DNA of 64,000 nt, taken from the NCBI RefSeq assembly GCF_001456115.1, contig NZ_CP013264.1:1816501-1880500 (forward strand). The letters run 5' to 3'. The stretch is from Sphingobium baderi. Its GTDB lineage: Bacteria; Pseudomonadota; Alphaproteobacteria; Sphingomonadales; Sphingomonadaceae. A program made the position numbers and the translations under genes. Shown here one piece after another: positions 38,257-47,425 of the stretch. The notes beneath the pieces are model-generated. The model was given only the letters and a program-made list of their open reading frames with translations, was not told the origin of the DNA and made no database searches. Position 1 is the stretch's first letter; every line of letters begins with the position of its first letter.

Positions 38257-39381
38257 ATGAACCTGCCCGATATTCCCGCCGACGCCCGGCTATACCTCAA
38301 GCCGACATGGTTCGTGCCGTCGCCCATCGGATTGCCGGACGGGGCGGCAGCGCGCATGAGCAATGGGCTAATCTGGTTCCAGGGCTATGAACTGACGGCG
38401 CGGCGAAATGGCGAGCGGATAGTGCGCGTGACGATTCCGGTCGACAGTTTTGCTGACGCTCTGGTGAGTTTGCCGGAGTCGTTGACCGAGCGGGCACACA
38501 GTCTGGCCGCGAATATTTCTGCCCAGCGCTCTCCGCTGATGCTTGGCGAGCGAACTATCCGGTTTGATGCGCCGCAGGTTATGGCAATCCTGAACGTGAC
38601 GCCGGATAGCTTTTCCGATGGCGGCAAATATATGGAAGACCCCAATGCGGCGGCAGATGCAGGCTTCGCCATGGCATCGGCTGGGGCCGCATTGATCGAC
38701 ATAGGCGGAGAATCCACCCGCCCGCGCGCCGAGAAGATATGGGAAGGCGATGAGATCGCCCGCATCGTTCCCGTTATCGAACGGTTGGCGATGGCTGGCG
38801 TGTCCGTATCGGTCGACACGCGCAAGGCCGCGGTGATGGAGGCGGCGCTCGCCGCAGGGGCGAAGGTCGTCAACGATGTGAGCGCGCTGCGGTACGATCC
38901 GCGCAGCATGGAGGTCGTGGCGGCGGCGAAATGCCCGGTGATATTGATGCACGCGCCTTCGGCCGGGGACGATCCGCATGACAATCCGGCTGGCTATCGT
39001 GACGTCGTGGCGGAAGTTTTCGACATGCTGGAAGAACGGATAGAGGCCTGCGTGGCGGGGGGGATCGCACGGGACAGGATCATGGTCGATCCGGGCCTGG
39101 GCTTCGGCAAGGGACTTGCGGATAATCTGGCGCTCGTCAATGGGCTGGCGACGTTTCAGGGACTGGGCGTGCCATTGCTCTTTGCGGGAAGTCGCAAGCG
39201 TTTGATTGGTGCGCTCTCCAACGAAGCGGCTGCTTCCGAAAGGCTGGGCGGATCAATCGCCCTGGCATTTCGCGCGGCCGAGCAGGGCGCCCAGATGGTG
39301 CGCGTCCATGACGTCAAGGAAAGTGTTCAGGCACTGCACCTTTGGCGCGGCCTTGCCGATGCAGGATTGAGCGCCGTCTAA
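38257..39381 (+). CDS. folP: Dihydropteroate synthase, long form
   Basis: 374 residues, against about 280 for the E. coli enzyme. It joins p-aminobenzoate to the pterin diphosphate in folate synthesis and is the sulfonamide target. The TIM-barrel core starts near residue 105: MAILNVTPDSFSDGGKY, LIDIGGESTRPRA, VSVDTRKAAV, VVNDVSALRYD, DPGLGFGKG and FAGSRKRLIG. The first ~100 residues are an extension of unknown role. It overlaps the convergent lipoprotein gene by four bases. Confidence 0.95.
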   Translation: MNLPDIPADARLYLKPTWFVPSPIGLPDGAAARMSNGLIWFQGYELTARRNGERIVRVTIPVDSFADALVSLPESLTERAHSLAANISAQRSPLMLGERTIRFDAPQVMAILNVTPDSFSDGGKYMEDPNAAADAGFAMASAGAALIDIGGESTRPRAEKIWEGDEIARIVPVIERLAMAGVSVSVDTRKAAVMEAALAAGAKVVNDVSALRYDPRSMEVVAAAKCPVILMHAPSAGDDPHDNPAGYRDVVAEVFDMLEERIEACVAGGIARDRIMVDPGLGFGKGLADNLALVNGLATFQGLGVPLLFAGSRKRLIGALSNEAAASERLGGSIALAFRAAEQGAQMVRVHDVKESVQALHLWRGLADAGLSAV

Positions 39382-40010
39382 TTGCCCGCCGCGTTGGATG
39401 CCTGAACAGGCGTCGGCACCTGACCTTCCGGCGTTTGGCTCCTGGGAGCGAATACCCGCAGGCTGTCGAGCAGTTTTTCCGCAATCGCCTGATATTGTTC
39501 GCTCAACATTTCAGGATAGACGAAAGTGGCGGTCACAATCGATCCATCCGGCTGTTTCAACAGGCGAATGGCGACGTTATTGCCTTCGCCATCATTCGCT
39601 GTGCCCCGATATTCATTGTCGCCGATAAAGTCGCCATCGACGCCCTCCGAACCGCTGCTGACGGTTTCCACGATCTGCTGCAATGTCTTGTCGGCGCCAT
39701 TCTTCTGCCAAAAGACGCGGACATCCGCGCCAGCGCCCGGATCTTCATAGACGATGCCGTCTGCATTGCTGGCCGATCCATCCTTCACCCAACCTTCAGG
39801 AAAGGTCACGGAAAAGCCTCGATCCGCATTCACATAATTGCGGTTTTCCGTGTCTTCCGTCTTCTGTTGATTGGAGATTGCGCTGGCCGCCGCCGCATTG
39901 GCTGCCGCCGCCAGTTCTTCCTGGCTGGGCGTGTCGCCCACAGGTTCAGCCCGCCCGCAGGCGACAAGGGCGAGCAAAGGAAGGCAAGCGGCAAGGGAAG
40001 CAGGTTTCAT
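39378..40010 (-). CDS. Lipoprotein of unknown function
   Basis: 210 residues. The start at 40010 gives MKPASLAACLPLLALVACGR, a lipoprotein signal with Cys18. An Ala-rich linker (ELAAAANAAAASAISNQQ) is followed by a ~130-residue domain starting RGFSVTFPEGWVKDG, with DVRVFWQKNG and EQYQAIAEKLLDSLRVF. Sequences like FSVTFPEGW occur in small periplasmic PsbP/Mog1-like domains, but I do not assign one firmly. An in-frame upstream start (40046) is less likely because it would bury the signal. Confidence 0.8.
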   Translation of the reverse strand: MKPASLAACLPLLALVACGRAEPVGDTPSQEELAAAANAAAASAISNQQKTEDTENRNYVNADRGFSVTFPEGWVKDGSASNADGIVYEDPGAGADVRVFWQKNGADKTLQQIVETVSSGSEGVDGDFIGDNEYRGTANDGEGNNVAIRLLKQPDGSIVTATFVYPEMLSEQYQAIAEKLLDSLRVFAPRSQTPEGQVPTPVQASNAAGN

Positions 40011-40101
40011 ATCCTGTTCAAAAGCATAGCCGCCGTCATTTTTCAACGACGCAGCGCATATCTTTAGGACGATTTGCCTTTGTATCGGGATGCGCGGGCT
40101 A

Positions 40102-41556
40102 TCAGGCAGCGTTGTCGATGCCCAGTTCTGCGAGTTTCCGATAAAGGGTCGACCGGCCGATGCCCAGGCGTCGTGCGACTTCCGTCATGCGCCCCCGATA
40201 ATGGCCAATGGCGAGGCGGATCACGTCGGCCTCTATTTCGGCAAGCTGGCGGACATGACCGTCGCCTTCGAACAGGGTGATACCCGCTCCTTCGCGATGT
40301 GGCTGGCGGGGCGGGAGTGTTTGAAGAGACGGCAGCGCATTGCGCGCGCCAAGCTGCGCCGCGATCTGGGGAAAGTCCTGCGGTGTCAGGGCGTCTCCTT
40401 CGCACAGTACGGCGGCGCGGAACAGGGCATTTTGAAGCTGGCGCACATTGCCCGGCCATTCATGCTGCATCAGCAGCGCCAACGCCTCATCCGTCAGGCC
40501 CAGACTCCGCAGCCCAGGCTGTTCAGCGATCCGGGCAAGCAGATGGCGACAGAGCGCCGGGACGTCGCCGATTCGCTCACGCAGCGGAGGAATCGTCAAT
40601 TGCACGACATTGAGGCGATAATAGAGGTCTTCGCGGAAACGCCCCGTCTCTATTTCATCCTGCAACCGCTTGTTGGTCGCGGCGATGAGCCGCACATCCA
40701 CATGAACCGGACGGCGCGCGCCGATGGGCTGCACTTCCCCATCCTGTAGCACGCGGAGCAACTTGACCTGTGCCTCGAATGGCATTTCGCTGACTTCGTC
40801 GAGGAAAATCGTCCCTGTGTCCGCTGCGATGAACTTGCCGATATGGCGTTCGAAAGCGCCGGTGAAGGCGCCGCGTTCGTGACCGAACAATTCGGATTCG
40901 ACGAGATTGGCAGGAATGGCGCCGCAGTTGATAGTCACCATCGGCTGCTTGTGACGAGGGGAAGCAGCGTGAATCGCGCGGGCGATGACATCCTTGCCGA
41001 CGCCGCTTTCGCCTTCGATCAGCACTGGGACGCGGGCGCGGGCAGCCTTGGCAGCGACAGCGAGCGCTGCGCGAAATCTGGGAGCCGAACCCACCACATC
41101 CTCGAAAGAAAGGGGGGCGGTGATCTTCTCCGTAAGGGGGCGCAGTTCGCTATTGATATCGTCTTCGCTGAGCGTTGCGTTTAACGCAGCCAGCAGCCGT
41201 TCGGGCGCGATCGGCTTTGACAGATAGTCGGTGGCGCCCGCGCGCATAGATTCGACGGCGACCGCGACATTGTCATGAGCGGTCAGCACAAGGATGGGCA
41301 AGGCAGGCCGCCGCGCGCGCAATTCCCGAATCAATTGCGTTGGTTCAAAGGATGGGCACCACTGGTCCAGCAGAATGGCGTCAAGCCGCATCCCGTCCTG
41401 CGTGCCCAGCGTGGCAATCGCAGTTTCCCCGTCGTTCGCGAAGATCGTGCGCCAGCCGACCCGCGCCGCGAGCGCCGACACAAGACGGCGCTGCGCGGGT
41501 TCATCGTCGATCAGCATCAACATGGGAACGCCGTCGCGCGCCATTTCATCCCTCAT
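40102..41556 (-). CDS. NtrC-family sigma-54-dependent response regulator
   Basis: 484 residues in three domains. The receiver (~12-125) has MLIDDEP, phosphoacceptor Asp64 in [10 protein letters not shown], the Thr of VLTAHDN and the Lys of YLSKPIAP. The AAA+ domain has [29 protein letters not shown] with the GAFTGA loop that contacts sigma-54, and [11 protein letters not shown]. The C-terminal Fis-type helix-turn-helix reads [21 protein letters not shown]. No histidine kinase or rpoN is in the window, so signal and targets are unknown. Confidence 0.93.
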   Translation of the reverse strand: MRDEMARDGVPMLMLIDDEPAQRRLVSALAARVGWRTIFANDGETAIATLGTQDGMRLDAILLDQWCPSFEPTQLIRELRARRPALPILVLTAHDNVAVAVESMRAGATDYLSKPIAPERLLAALNATLSEDDINSELRPLTEKITAPLSFEDVVGSAPRFRAALAVAAKAARARVPVLIEGESGVGKDVIARAIHAASPRHKQPMVTINCGAIPANLVESELFGHERGAFTGAFERHIGKFIAADTGTIFLDEVSEMPFEAQVKLLRVLQDGEVQPIGARRPVHVDVRLIAATNKRLQDEIETGRFREDLYYRLNVVQLTIPPLRERIGDVPALCRHLLARIAEQPGLRSLGLTDEALALLMQHEWPGNVRQLQNALFRAAVLCEGDALTPQDFPQIAAQLGARNALPSLQTLPPRQPHREGAGITLFEGDGHVRQLAEIEADVIRLAIGHYRGRMTEVARRLGIGRSTLYRKLAELGIDNAA

Positions 41557-41696
41557 TCCATTACAGGCCGCAAAGCCTAGCGCGGGGGAGTAAAGGCGGC
41601 CTTAACCTGAAAGATTTTCTTGTGCGATGCGGGTTGAGGGTCGGGCAGGCAGAAGATAAGAGGTTTGCCGAATATGTTGCCAGGAAGGAAGAGGGC

Positions 41697-41822
41697 ATGG
41701 CCCAAGAGGGAAATATAGATAGCGCAACCGAAACCTATGAAGGGTTTGTGGCCGTCATGAAATGGGGCACGATCGCCTCTCTGATCGCAGGTGCGATTGT
41801 GGTGCTGCTGATCTCGAGCTGA
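41697..41822 (+). CDS. Tiny aa3-type cytochrome oxidase subunit IV-like membrane protein
   Basis: 41 residues: a soluble start (MAQEGNIDSATETYEGFVAV) followed by one transmembrane helix (MKWGTIASLIAGAIVVLLIS). The TYEGF...KWGT pattern matches the bacterial aa3-type cytochrome c oxidase subunit IV family (COX4_pro_2). GGAAGAGGG precedes the ATG. It ends 26 bp before pntAA, so it is probably co-transcribed with the transhydrogenase genes and not with oxidase genes. Confidence 0.85.
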   Translation: MAQEGNIDSATETYEGFVAVMKWGTIASLIAGAIVVLLISS

Positions 41823-41848
41823 AGGTCGGTTCGCACAGGGGGATGTCC

Positions 41849-42970
41849 ATGAAAATTGCAATTATCAAGGAGCTCGCCGCCGGCGAGCGCAGGGTCGCTG
41901 GTACGCCGGAGACCGTGAAGAAGTTCAAGGCGCTGGGCGCTGATGTGGCGGTCGAAAGCGGCGCGGGGCTCAACGCCTCGATTGCCGATGCCGACTATGC
42001 CGCGGCCGGAGGCGTGGTGGGTGATCGTGCTGCTGCGGTTGCCGGCGCGGACATTATTTTGGGCGTGCAGGCGCCCGATCCGGCGACTCTTGCCGGGGCG
42101 AAGCCGGGCGCTTGGATTGCCGCCGGCTTCAATCCCTTTGGTGAGCGCGGCCGCGTGGATGCCTATGCCGCCGCCGGATTGGAGGCGCTGGCGATGGAGT
42201 TCATGCCGCGCATCACGCGCGCGCAGTCGATGGATATTCTTTCGTCGCAATCGAACCTGTCCGGCTATAAGGCCGTGCTTGATGCCGCCGCCGAATATGG
42301 CAAGGCTTTCCCGATGATGATGACGGCTGCGGGCACGGTGTCCGCGGCCAAGGCCTTCATCATGGGCGTGGGCGTCGCCGGGCTTCAGGCGATCGCGACC
42401 GCTCGCCGTCTGGGCGCGCAGGTGTCGGCGACGGATGTGCGCTCGGCCACCAGGGAGCAGATCGAATCGCTCGGCGCCAAGCCAATCTTCGTCGAAAGCG
42501 TCAAGGGCATCGAGGGCGAAGGCTCCGGCGGCTATGCCACCGAAATGTCGGAGGAATATCAGAAAGCGCAGGCCGAACTGATTTCCAGCCACATCGCCAA
42601 GCAGGACATCGTCATCACCACGGCGCTGATTCCCGGACGTCCCGCCCCGCGCCTCATCACCGACGCGCAGATCGCGACGATGAAGCCAGGCAGCGTGATC
42701 GTCGACCTGGCCGTCGAACAGGGCGGCAATGTCGAAGGAGCAGTCGCTGGTGAAGTGGTCGAACGTCACGGCGTCAAGATCGTAGGGCATCGCAACGTGC
42801 CTTCGCGGCTGGCGGCGGATACTTCGGCCCTGTTCGCGCGCAATCTCTACAATTTCCTGTCGGCCTTTTGGGACAAGGAAAAGAACGCGCCAGTGCTAGA
42901 CGAAGAGATCGGCAACGCCATCCGCCTGACGCAGGGCGGCAAGGTCGTGAGCGAACGCCTTCTGGGGTGA
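41849..42970 (+). CDS. pntAA: NAD(P) transhydrogenase subunit alpha part 1
   Basis: 373 residues, the NAD(H)-binding dI component. It begins MKIAIIKELAAGERRVAGTP and contains QSNLSGYKAVLDAAAEYGKA, GVGVAGLQAIATARRLGAQV and TTALIPGRPAPRLIT. With PntAB and PntB it uses the proton gradient to drive hydride transfer from NADH to NADP+. ATG 41849 is chosen because AGGGGG ends six bases earlier; ATG 41843 has no spacing for it. The alpha chain is split in two genes, as in many alphaproteobacteria. Confidence 0.97.
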   Translation: MKIAIIKELAAGERRVAGTPETVKKFKALGADVAVESGAGLNASIADADYAAAGGVVGDRAAAVAGADIILGVQAPDPATLAGAKPGAWIAAGFNPFGERGRVDAYAAAGLEALAMEFMPRITRAQSMDILSSQSNLSGYKAVLDAAAEYGKAFPMMMTAAGTVSAAKAFIMGVGVAGLQAIATARRLGAQVSATDVRSATREQIESLGAKPIFVESVKGIEGEGSGGYATEMSEEYQKAQAELISSHIAKQDIVITTALIPGRPAPRLITDAQIATMKPGSVIVDLAVEQGGNVEGAVAGEVVERHGVKIVGHRNVPSRLAADTSALFARNLYNFLSAFWDKEKNAPVLDEEIGNAIRLTQGGKVVSERLLG

Positions 42971-43046
42971 GGTAATAGCGCGTGGCCTGAAGGCTGCGCG
43001 CATCATGTCCCGCAGCAAAAAGCGGGACGAACGGGGAGTAGGAAAG

Positions 43047-43331
43047 ATGGACTTCATCTCCATCCTGTCGATTTTCGTGCTGGCGTGTTTCGTTGGCTAT
43101 TATGTGGTGTGGTCGGTGACCCCGGCGCTCCACACACCATTGATGGCGGTCACCAACGCCATTTCCTCCGTCATCATCGTTGGCGCGCTGGTCGCGTCCG
43201 CCGAGGCGGGCAGCGCGGCGGCCAAATATCTGGGCCTGATCGCGGTGACGCTGGCGTCGGTCAACATCTTCGGCGGCTTTGCCGTGACTGAACGGATGTT
43301 GGCGATGTACAAGAAGAAGGAGCGCAAATGA
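43047..43331 (+). CDS. pntAB: NAD(P) transhydrogenase subunit alpha part 2
   Basis: 94 residues with three transmembrane helices: ISILSIFVLACFVGYYVVW, LMAVTNAISSVIIVGALVAS and AAKYLGLIAVTLASVNIFGG. The TPALHTPLMAVTNAISS motif is diagnostic. It forms part of the proton channel (dII). The start at 43047 follows GGGAGTAGGAAAG. It shares ATGA with pntB. Confidence 0.96.
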   Translation: MDFISILSIFVLACFVGYYVVWSVTPALHTPLMAVTNAISSVIIVGALVASAEAGSAAAKYLGLIAVTLASVNIFGGFAVTERMLAMYKKKERK

Positions 43332-44782
43332 TGCTGCAGACCGTCATTGCGATGGCCGCCGCTGGCGCTGAAGGCGTCGCTGCTTCGCCCTTCGTTTCGC
43401 TCGCCTATCTGATTGCAGGCGTCCTCTTCATCCTCGCGCTGCGGGGCCTGTCCAGCCCGGCTTCGAGCCGCCGGGGCAATCGCATGGGCATGGCGGGCAT
43501 GGCGATTGCCGTCGCCACCACGCTTTATACCCATGACGTCATCTCCCTGCCGGAGATCGTGGGCGCCATCGCCATCGGCGGCGCCATCGGCTTCGTTATT
43601 GCGCGCAAGATCGAGATGACCGCGATGCCGCAGCTCGTGGCAGCGTTCCACTCGCTCGTCGGTCTGGCAGCGGTGCTGGTCGGCGCGGCGGCTTTCCTCA
43701 ATCCGGGGGCTTTCGGCATATTGGATGCGCTGACCGGCGAGATCCACAACGCCAGTCGTATCGAAATGGGGCTGGGCGTCGCCATCGGCGCGATCACCTT
43801 CTCTGGTTCGGTCATCGCCTTTCTGAAGCTCAACGGCAACATGTCGGGCAAGCCGATCATGCTGCCCGGCCGGCATCTCATCAACCTGGCCATGCTGGCT
43901 GCCATTCTGGGGCTGATCGCTTATTTCGTGACCGATCAGAGCCCGTGGATCTTCTGGACAGTCACGGCGCTGAGCTTCATCATCGGCTTCCTGCTCATCA
44001 TCCCCATTGGTGGTGCGGACATGCCGGTCGTGGTGTCGATGCTGAACAGCTATTCGGGCTGGGCTGCTGCTGCCATGGGCTTCACGCTGGGCAATAGCGC
44101 AATGATCATCACTGGCGCGCTGGTGGGGTCGTCGGGTGCGATCTTGTCCTACATCATGTGCAAGGCGATGAACCGCAGCTTCATTAGCGTGATCGCAGGC
44201 GGTTTCGGTGCGGAGACGGCTTCGGCAGGCGGTGGAGCGGCGATCGATCGTCCCTATAAGCGCGGCAGTGCGGAGGATGCAGCCTTCCTGATGAAGCAGG
44301 CGGACAGCGTCATCATCGTGCCGGGCTATGGCATGGCGGTCAGCCAGGCGCAGCACGCGCTGCGCGAAATGGGCGACCTGCTCAAGAAGGAAGGCGTGTC
44401 GGTCAAATATGCGATCCATCCGGTCGCGGGCCGTATGCCGGGGCACATGAACGTGCTGCTGGCCGAAGCGAACGTGCCCTATGACGAGGTGTTCGAGCTG
44501 GAGGACATCAACAGCGAATTCGGCCAGGCCGACGTCGCCTTCGTCATCGGCGCGAACGACGTGACGAACCCGGCGGCGAAGACCGACAAGACGTCGCCCA
44601 TATATGGCATGCCCATTCTGGATGTCGCCAATGCGAAGTCGGTGTTGTTCGTGAAGCGCTCCATGGGCGGGGCTGGTTATGCCGGCGTCGACAATGAAGT
44701 CTTCTACATGGACAACACGATGATGCTGCTGGCCGATGCCAAGAAGATGGTCGAGGAAATCGTCAAGGGGCTTGCCCACTAA
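43328..44782 (+). CDS. pntB: NAD(P) transhydrogenase subunit beta
   Basis: 484 residues. The N-terminal half has eight or nine transmembrane helices (dII), including AGMAIAVATTLYTHDVISL and AFHSLVGLAAVLVGAAAF. The C-terminal half is the NADP(H)-binding dIII domain with VPGYGMAVSQAQHALREM, YAIHPVAGRMPGHMNVLLAE, VIGANDVTNPAAK and FVKRSMGGAGYAGVDN. Translation is coupled to pntAB by a four-base overlap. A terminator follows at 44807. Confidence 0.98.
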   Translation: MMLQTVIAMAAAGAEGVAASPFVSLAYLIAGVLFILALRGLSSPASSRRGNRMGMAGMAIAVATTLYTHDVISLPEIVGAIAIGGAIGFVIARKIEMTAMPQLVAAFHSLVGLAAVLVGAAAFLNPGAFGILDALTGEIHNASRIEMGLGVAIGAITFSGSVIAFLKLNGNMSGKPIMLPGRHLINLAMLAAILGLIAYFVTDQSPWIFWTVTALSFIIGFLLIIPIGGADMPVVVSMLNSYSGWAAAAMGFTLGNSAMIITGALVGSSGAILSYIMCKAMNRSFISVIAGGFGAETASAGGGAAIDRPYKRGSAEDAAFLMKQADSVIIVPGYGMAVSQAQHALREMGDLLKKEGVSVKYAIHPVAGRMPGHMNVLLAEANVPYDEVFELEDINSEFGQADVAFVIGANDVTNPAAKTDKTSPIYGMPILDVANAKSVLFVKRSMGGAGYAGVDNEVFYMDNTMMLLADAKKMVEEIVKGLAH

Positions 44783-44806
44783 GGCAGGCTTCCCGTAACG
44801 CTGTGA

Positions 44807-44846
44807 CGGACGGTGGTGCCCAGGCGCCGCCGTCCGTTCGCTTTTT
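44807..44846 (+). terminator. Intrinsic terminator after pntB
   Basis: cggacggtgg (44807-44816) pairs with ccgccgtccg (44827-44836) with one G-T pair and a ten-base loop, then ttcgc and ttttt to 44846. It lies between pntB and the racemase gene. Confidence 0.85.
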
Positions 44847-44867
44847 GCAAGAGTATGTGACCCGCTT

Positions 44868-45560
44868 ATGCGTAAACTCGGCCTGATCGGTGGTCTCAGC
44901 TGGATTTCCACCGCCCGCTATTATGAGATCATCAACCGGACTGTCCATCGCGCGAAGGGCGGGCAGCATAGCGCGCCGCTGCTGATCGAAAGCCTGGACT
45001 TTGCTCAGGTCGCGGGCAGTGTGACGCAGGACGATTGGGATAGCGCGGCGGAACATCTGACCGGCGCGGCGCGACGGCTGGCGCAGGCGGGGGCGGAAAG
45101 CCTGCTGATTTGCGCCAATTCCATGCACCGAATTTATGAGCAGGTTCAGGAGGCGGTTAGCATACCGATCATCCATATCGCCGATGTCGTCGGCGCGCGG
45201 ATGGCGAGCGACAATATCGAGAAAGCCGCGCTGATCGGCACCCGCAATGTCATGATGGAGAAATTCTACCGGCAGCGGCTGGTCTCGCACGGCGTATCGT
45301 TGTTGCCGCCAAACATGGAATTGGCTGAGCGGATCAATCACATCGTCTATGACGAACTGACGCTGGGCAAGGTGAGCCGCGAGAGTGAGCGGTTCATGAA
45401 GTCGGAACTGACCGACATCGCCAAGGAGGATGTGCAGGCGGTGGTGCTGGCTTGCACCGAACTGGAGCTGGTGGTCGATGTGAAGGCGAATGTGCTGCCC
45501 ATCTATGACTGCACCTCGATTCACGCCAAGGCAGGGGCGGCTTTCATCCTTGGTGAATAG
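44868..45560 (+). CDS. Aspartate/glutamate racemase-family protein
   Basis: 230 residues. Two catalytic cysteines in the expected settings are present: Cys82 in LICANSMHRIYE and Cys196 in VLACTELELVV. The N-terminal KLGLIGGLSWISTARYYEIIN is typical of the aspartate racemase (YgeA-like) branch. It likely interconverts an amino acid enantiomer or acts on a broad range of them; the substrate is not predictable. It stands alone after the pntB terminator. Confidence 0.93.
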   Translation: MRKLGLIGGLSWISTARYYEIINRTVHRAKGGQHSAPLLIESLDFAQVAGSVTQDDWDSAAEHLTGAARRLAQAGAESLLICANSMHRIYEQVQEAVSIPIIHIADVVGARMASDNIEKAALIGTRNVMMEKFYRQRLVSHGVSLLPPNMELAERINHIVYDELTLGKVSRESERFMKSELTDIAKEDVQAVVLACTELELVVDVKANVLPIYDCTSIHAKAGAAFILGE

Positions 45561-45610
45561 GAGCCGGGCGTTCGTGACCCAGGTGGCGAAGGCTGTGGGT
45601 GGAGAGCGGA

Positions 45611-45795
45611 ACGGCTGCCCCCTCGCTCGTTCTGAGTAGCCTCTGAGCCTGCCGAAGAGGCGTATCGAAGGACATAGGTTGTGCCAGCCCCTTCGATACG
45701 AGTCTTCGGTTTGGCCAAAAGCCAAGTTCATCCTGAGCGACTGCTACAAACAGTCAGTCGAAGGGCTCAGTTCCTACTCAGGGCGAACCGAGTGA
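45611..45795. repeat. Cluster of dispersed hairpin repeats in a 300-bp gap
   Basis: The gap 45561-45858 has no gene. It holds nested inverted repeats: cgtatcgaagg (45661-45671) with ccttcgatacg (45690-45700), and outer/inner elements such as ttcggttt with aaccga, cctgagcgactg with cagtcagtcg, and gggctcag...ctcagggcgaac. Core words gagcctgccgaag, ccttcga and ctcagggcgaac are the same as in the repeats at 18112, 38185 and 59642. It looks like two elements fused or inserted next to each other. Confidence 0.7.
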
Positions 45796-45858
45796 CAAAT
45801 GTTCGAAAATGACCGATGACTGTCATCGCCAAACAAGCGGCGATGCGGCGATCGGGCC

Positions 45859-46299
45859 TTATCGCACTGGCGTCCAGACTTGCGCCTTGCAGAAGAAAGC
45901 GATGCAGCCCTGCACTTTCAGCGTGCCGTCGGGCTTACGGTTGGCCTTGCTGGTATAGCTTTTGCCGCTTTCCGGGTCATAGATAGTGCCCTTCCAGAAG
46001 GAACCCGCATCATGGAAGCCGCTCAGCAGCGCCAACCCTGCCAGCGGTTTGGATCGCAGCGCGGGATCGGGATTGTTGATGTCTGTTTGCGGACGGCCCG
46101 GTGTGGGCTTCATGATGCGTTCGATGCGACCGCACAGATTTTTGCCGCAGGGCGCGATCAGGACGATGGCCTTGCCCTCGACCGTGGTCCAGCGGCCATT
46201 GATCGGCTCCGCAGCCAGCGCCGGGATGACCGTGACAAAAAGCGCGGCGGGCGCGAGGGCGGCAAAAAGGCCGGATTGGGAGAACATGGGCAACCTCAT
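45859..46299 (-). CDS. DUF2147 domain exported protein
   Basis: 146 residues. A signal peptide (MRLPMFSQSGLFAALAPAAL..., cut near ALA) precedes a DUF2147 domain: INGRWTTVEGKAIVLIAPCG, KNLCGRIERIMKP, LLSGFHDAGSFWKGTIYDP, GKSYTSK and VQGCIAFFCKAQVW. The family is a small periplasmic beta-barrel-like domain of unknown role. Two starts are possible, 46299 and 46287; the first gives a positively charged signal start, the second has GGATGAGG upstream. Confidence 0.85.
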   Translation of the reverse strand: MRLPMFSQSGLFAALAPAALFVTVIPALAAEPINGRWTTVEGKAIVLIAPCGKNLCGRIERIMKPTPGRPQTDINNPDPALRSKPLAGLALLSGFHDAGSFWKGTIYDPESGKSYTSKANRKPDGTLKVQGCIAFFCKAQVWTPVR

Positions 46300-46417
46300 C
46301 CTGTCTGTTTGTTTCCGGCAGGATAAGATGGGAACATGGCGCGCGCCACCGCCAAGAATCGGCGGGTGGTGTAGGACGAAAAGGGACGCTACGGCGACGC
46401 CCCTTTTGGCATGGAAT

Positions 46418-47407
46418 TTATTTGAAAGCCTGGCTGATTGAGCAGGCCGCCGGACCCAGAATGACGACAAACAGGGTCGGCAGGATGAAGAGAATCAGCG
46501 GCACTGTCATGATCGCGGGCAGGCGGGCGGCCTTTTCCTCGGCGCGCATCATGCGTTCGTGGCGGAATTCGGCGGACAGGACGCGTAGCGCGGAGGCCAG
46601 CGGTGTGCCGTATTTCTCGGTCTGGATCATGGTCGTCACCACGCCCTTCACCGCGTCGAGATTGACCCGTGTGGCAAGATTTTCAAAGGCCATGCGGCGA
46701 TCGGTCAGGAAGGCCAGCTCAATGGCGGTAAGCTGAAACTCGTCGCCCAGTTCGGGATAGGCCTTGCCCAGTTCGCGCGCGACGCGGCTGAAGGCGGCAT
46801 CTACCGTCAGGCCCGCTTCGGCGCAGATCACCAGCAGGTCGAGCGCGTCGGGCAGCCCTTTGCGGATTGCGGCGGACCGCTTCTGCACCTTGTTGTTGAT
46901 ATAGAGGTCCGGCCCCTTGTAGGAGAGCAGCAGTGCCCCGGCGAACACCATGAACCGCTTGAAACCGCCCCAGTCGGGGAAGAAATCCACGCCATAGATC
47001 AGCAGCGCTGCGAGGCCGCCGCAGATGATCGGCAGGACCATGCGGGCGAAGATGACGGCGACGGCCCATTCCTTCGACCGGATACCCGCCTGCGCCATGC
47101 GGGTCTGCACGTCGCGCAACTGGTCGTCCTGCAACACCTGAAGGCTGGACAGGAAGGACCGCATCCGATCGGTCGTCTGGTTCTTCTTGACCAGCTTGGC
47201 GCGGCGTTTGGCCGTGGAAGCGGTGATGCCGGCCTTGAGCTGCTCGCGGCGCTCGTTCAGGGCCTTGACCCGCTTGGCCATCGGATCGCGCACGGTCATG
47301 ACCGTGTAGAGCGCGAAGATCACGGCCATCGTCGCCAGCCCGGCCAGCAGCGTGCCGAAGTCGGTGGCGGTGAGACCAAAAAGGGTGCCTGTAGGGGTCG
47401 CTTCCAT
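46418..47407 (-). CDS. tadC: Tad pilus inner-membrane protein TadC (type II secretion F fold)
   Basis: 329 residues with an N-terminal helix, central helices and a C-terminal pair typical of GspF/TadC (LLAGLATMAVIFALYTVM, LPIICGGLAALLIYG, PAIMTVPLILFILPTLFVVI). The T2SSF core is RKGLPDALDLLVICAEAGLT, then FENLATRVNLDAVKGVVTTM. It forms the inner-membrane platform of the Flp pilus with TadB. It is last in the minus-strand operon cpaA-B-C-D-E-tadB-tadC, 18 bp after tadB. Confidence 0.95.
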   Translation of the reverse strand: MEATPTGTLFGLTATDFGTLLAGLATMAVIFALYTVMTVRDPMAKRVKALNERREQLKAGITASTAKRRAKLVKKNQTTDRMRSFLSSLQVLQDDQLRDVQTRMAQAGIRSKEWAVAVIFARMVLPIICGGLAALLIYGVDFFPDWGGFKRFMVFAGALLLSYKGPDLYINNKVQKRSAAIRKGLPDALDLLVICAEAGLTVDAAFSRVARELGKAYPELGDEFQLTAIELAFLTDRRMAFENLATRVNLDAVKGVVTTMIQTEKYGTPLASALRVLSAEFRHERMMRAEEKAARLPAIMTVPLILFILPTLFVVILGPAACSISQAFK

Positions 47408-47425
47408 GATTGCCTTGCTCCCCAG

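Noticed and set aside
43100..44911. 603-codon open frame on the minus strand
   Set aside because: Antisense to pntB; no start context or domain.
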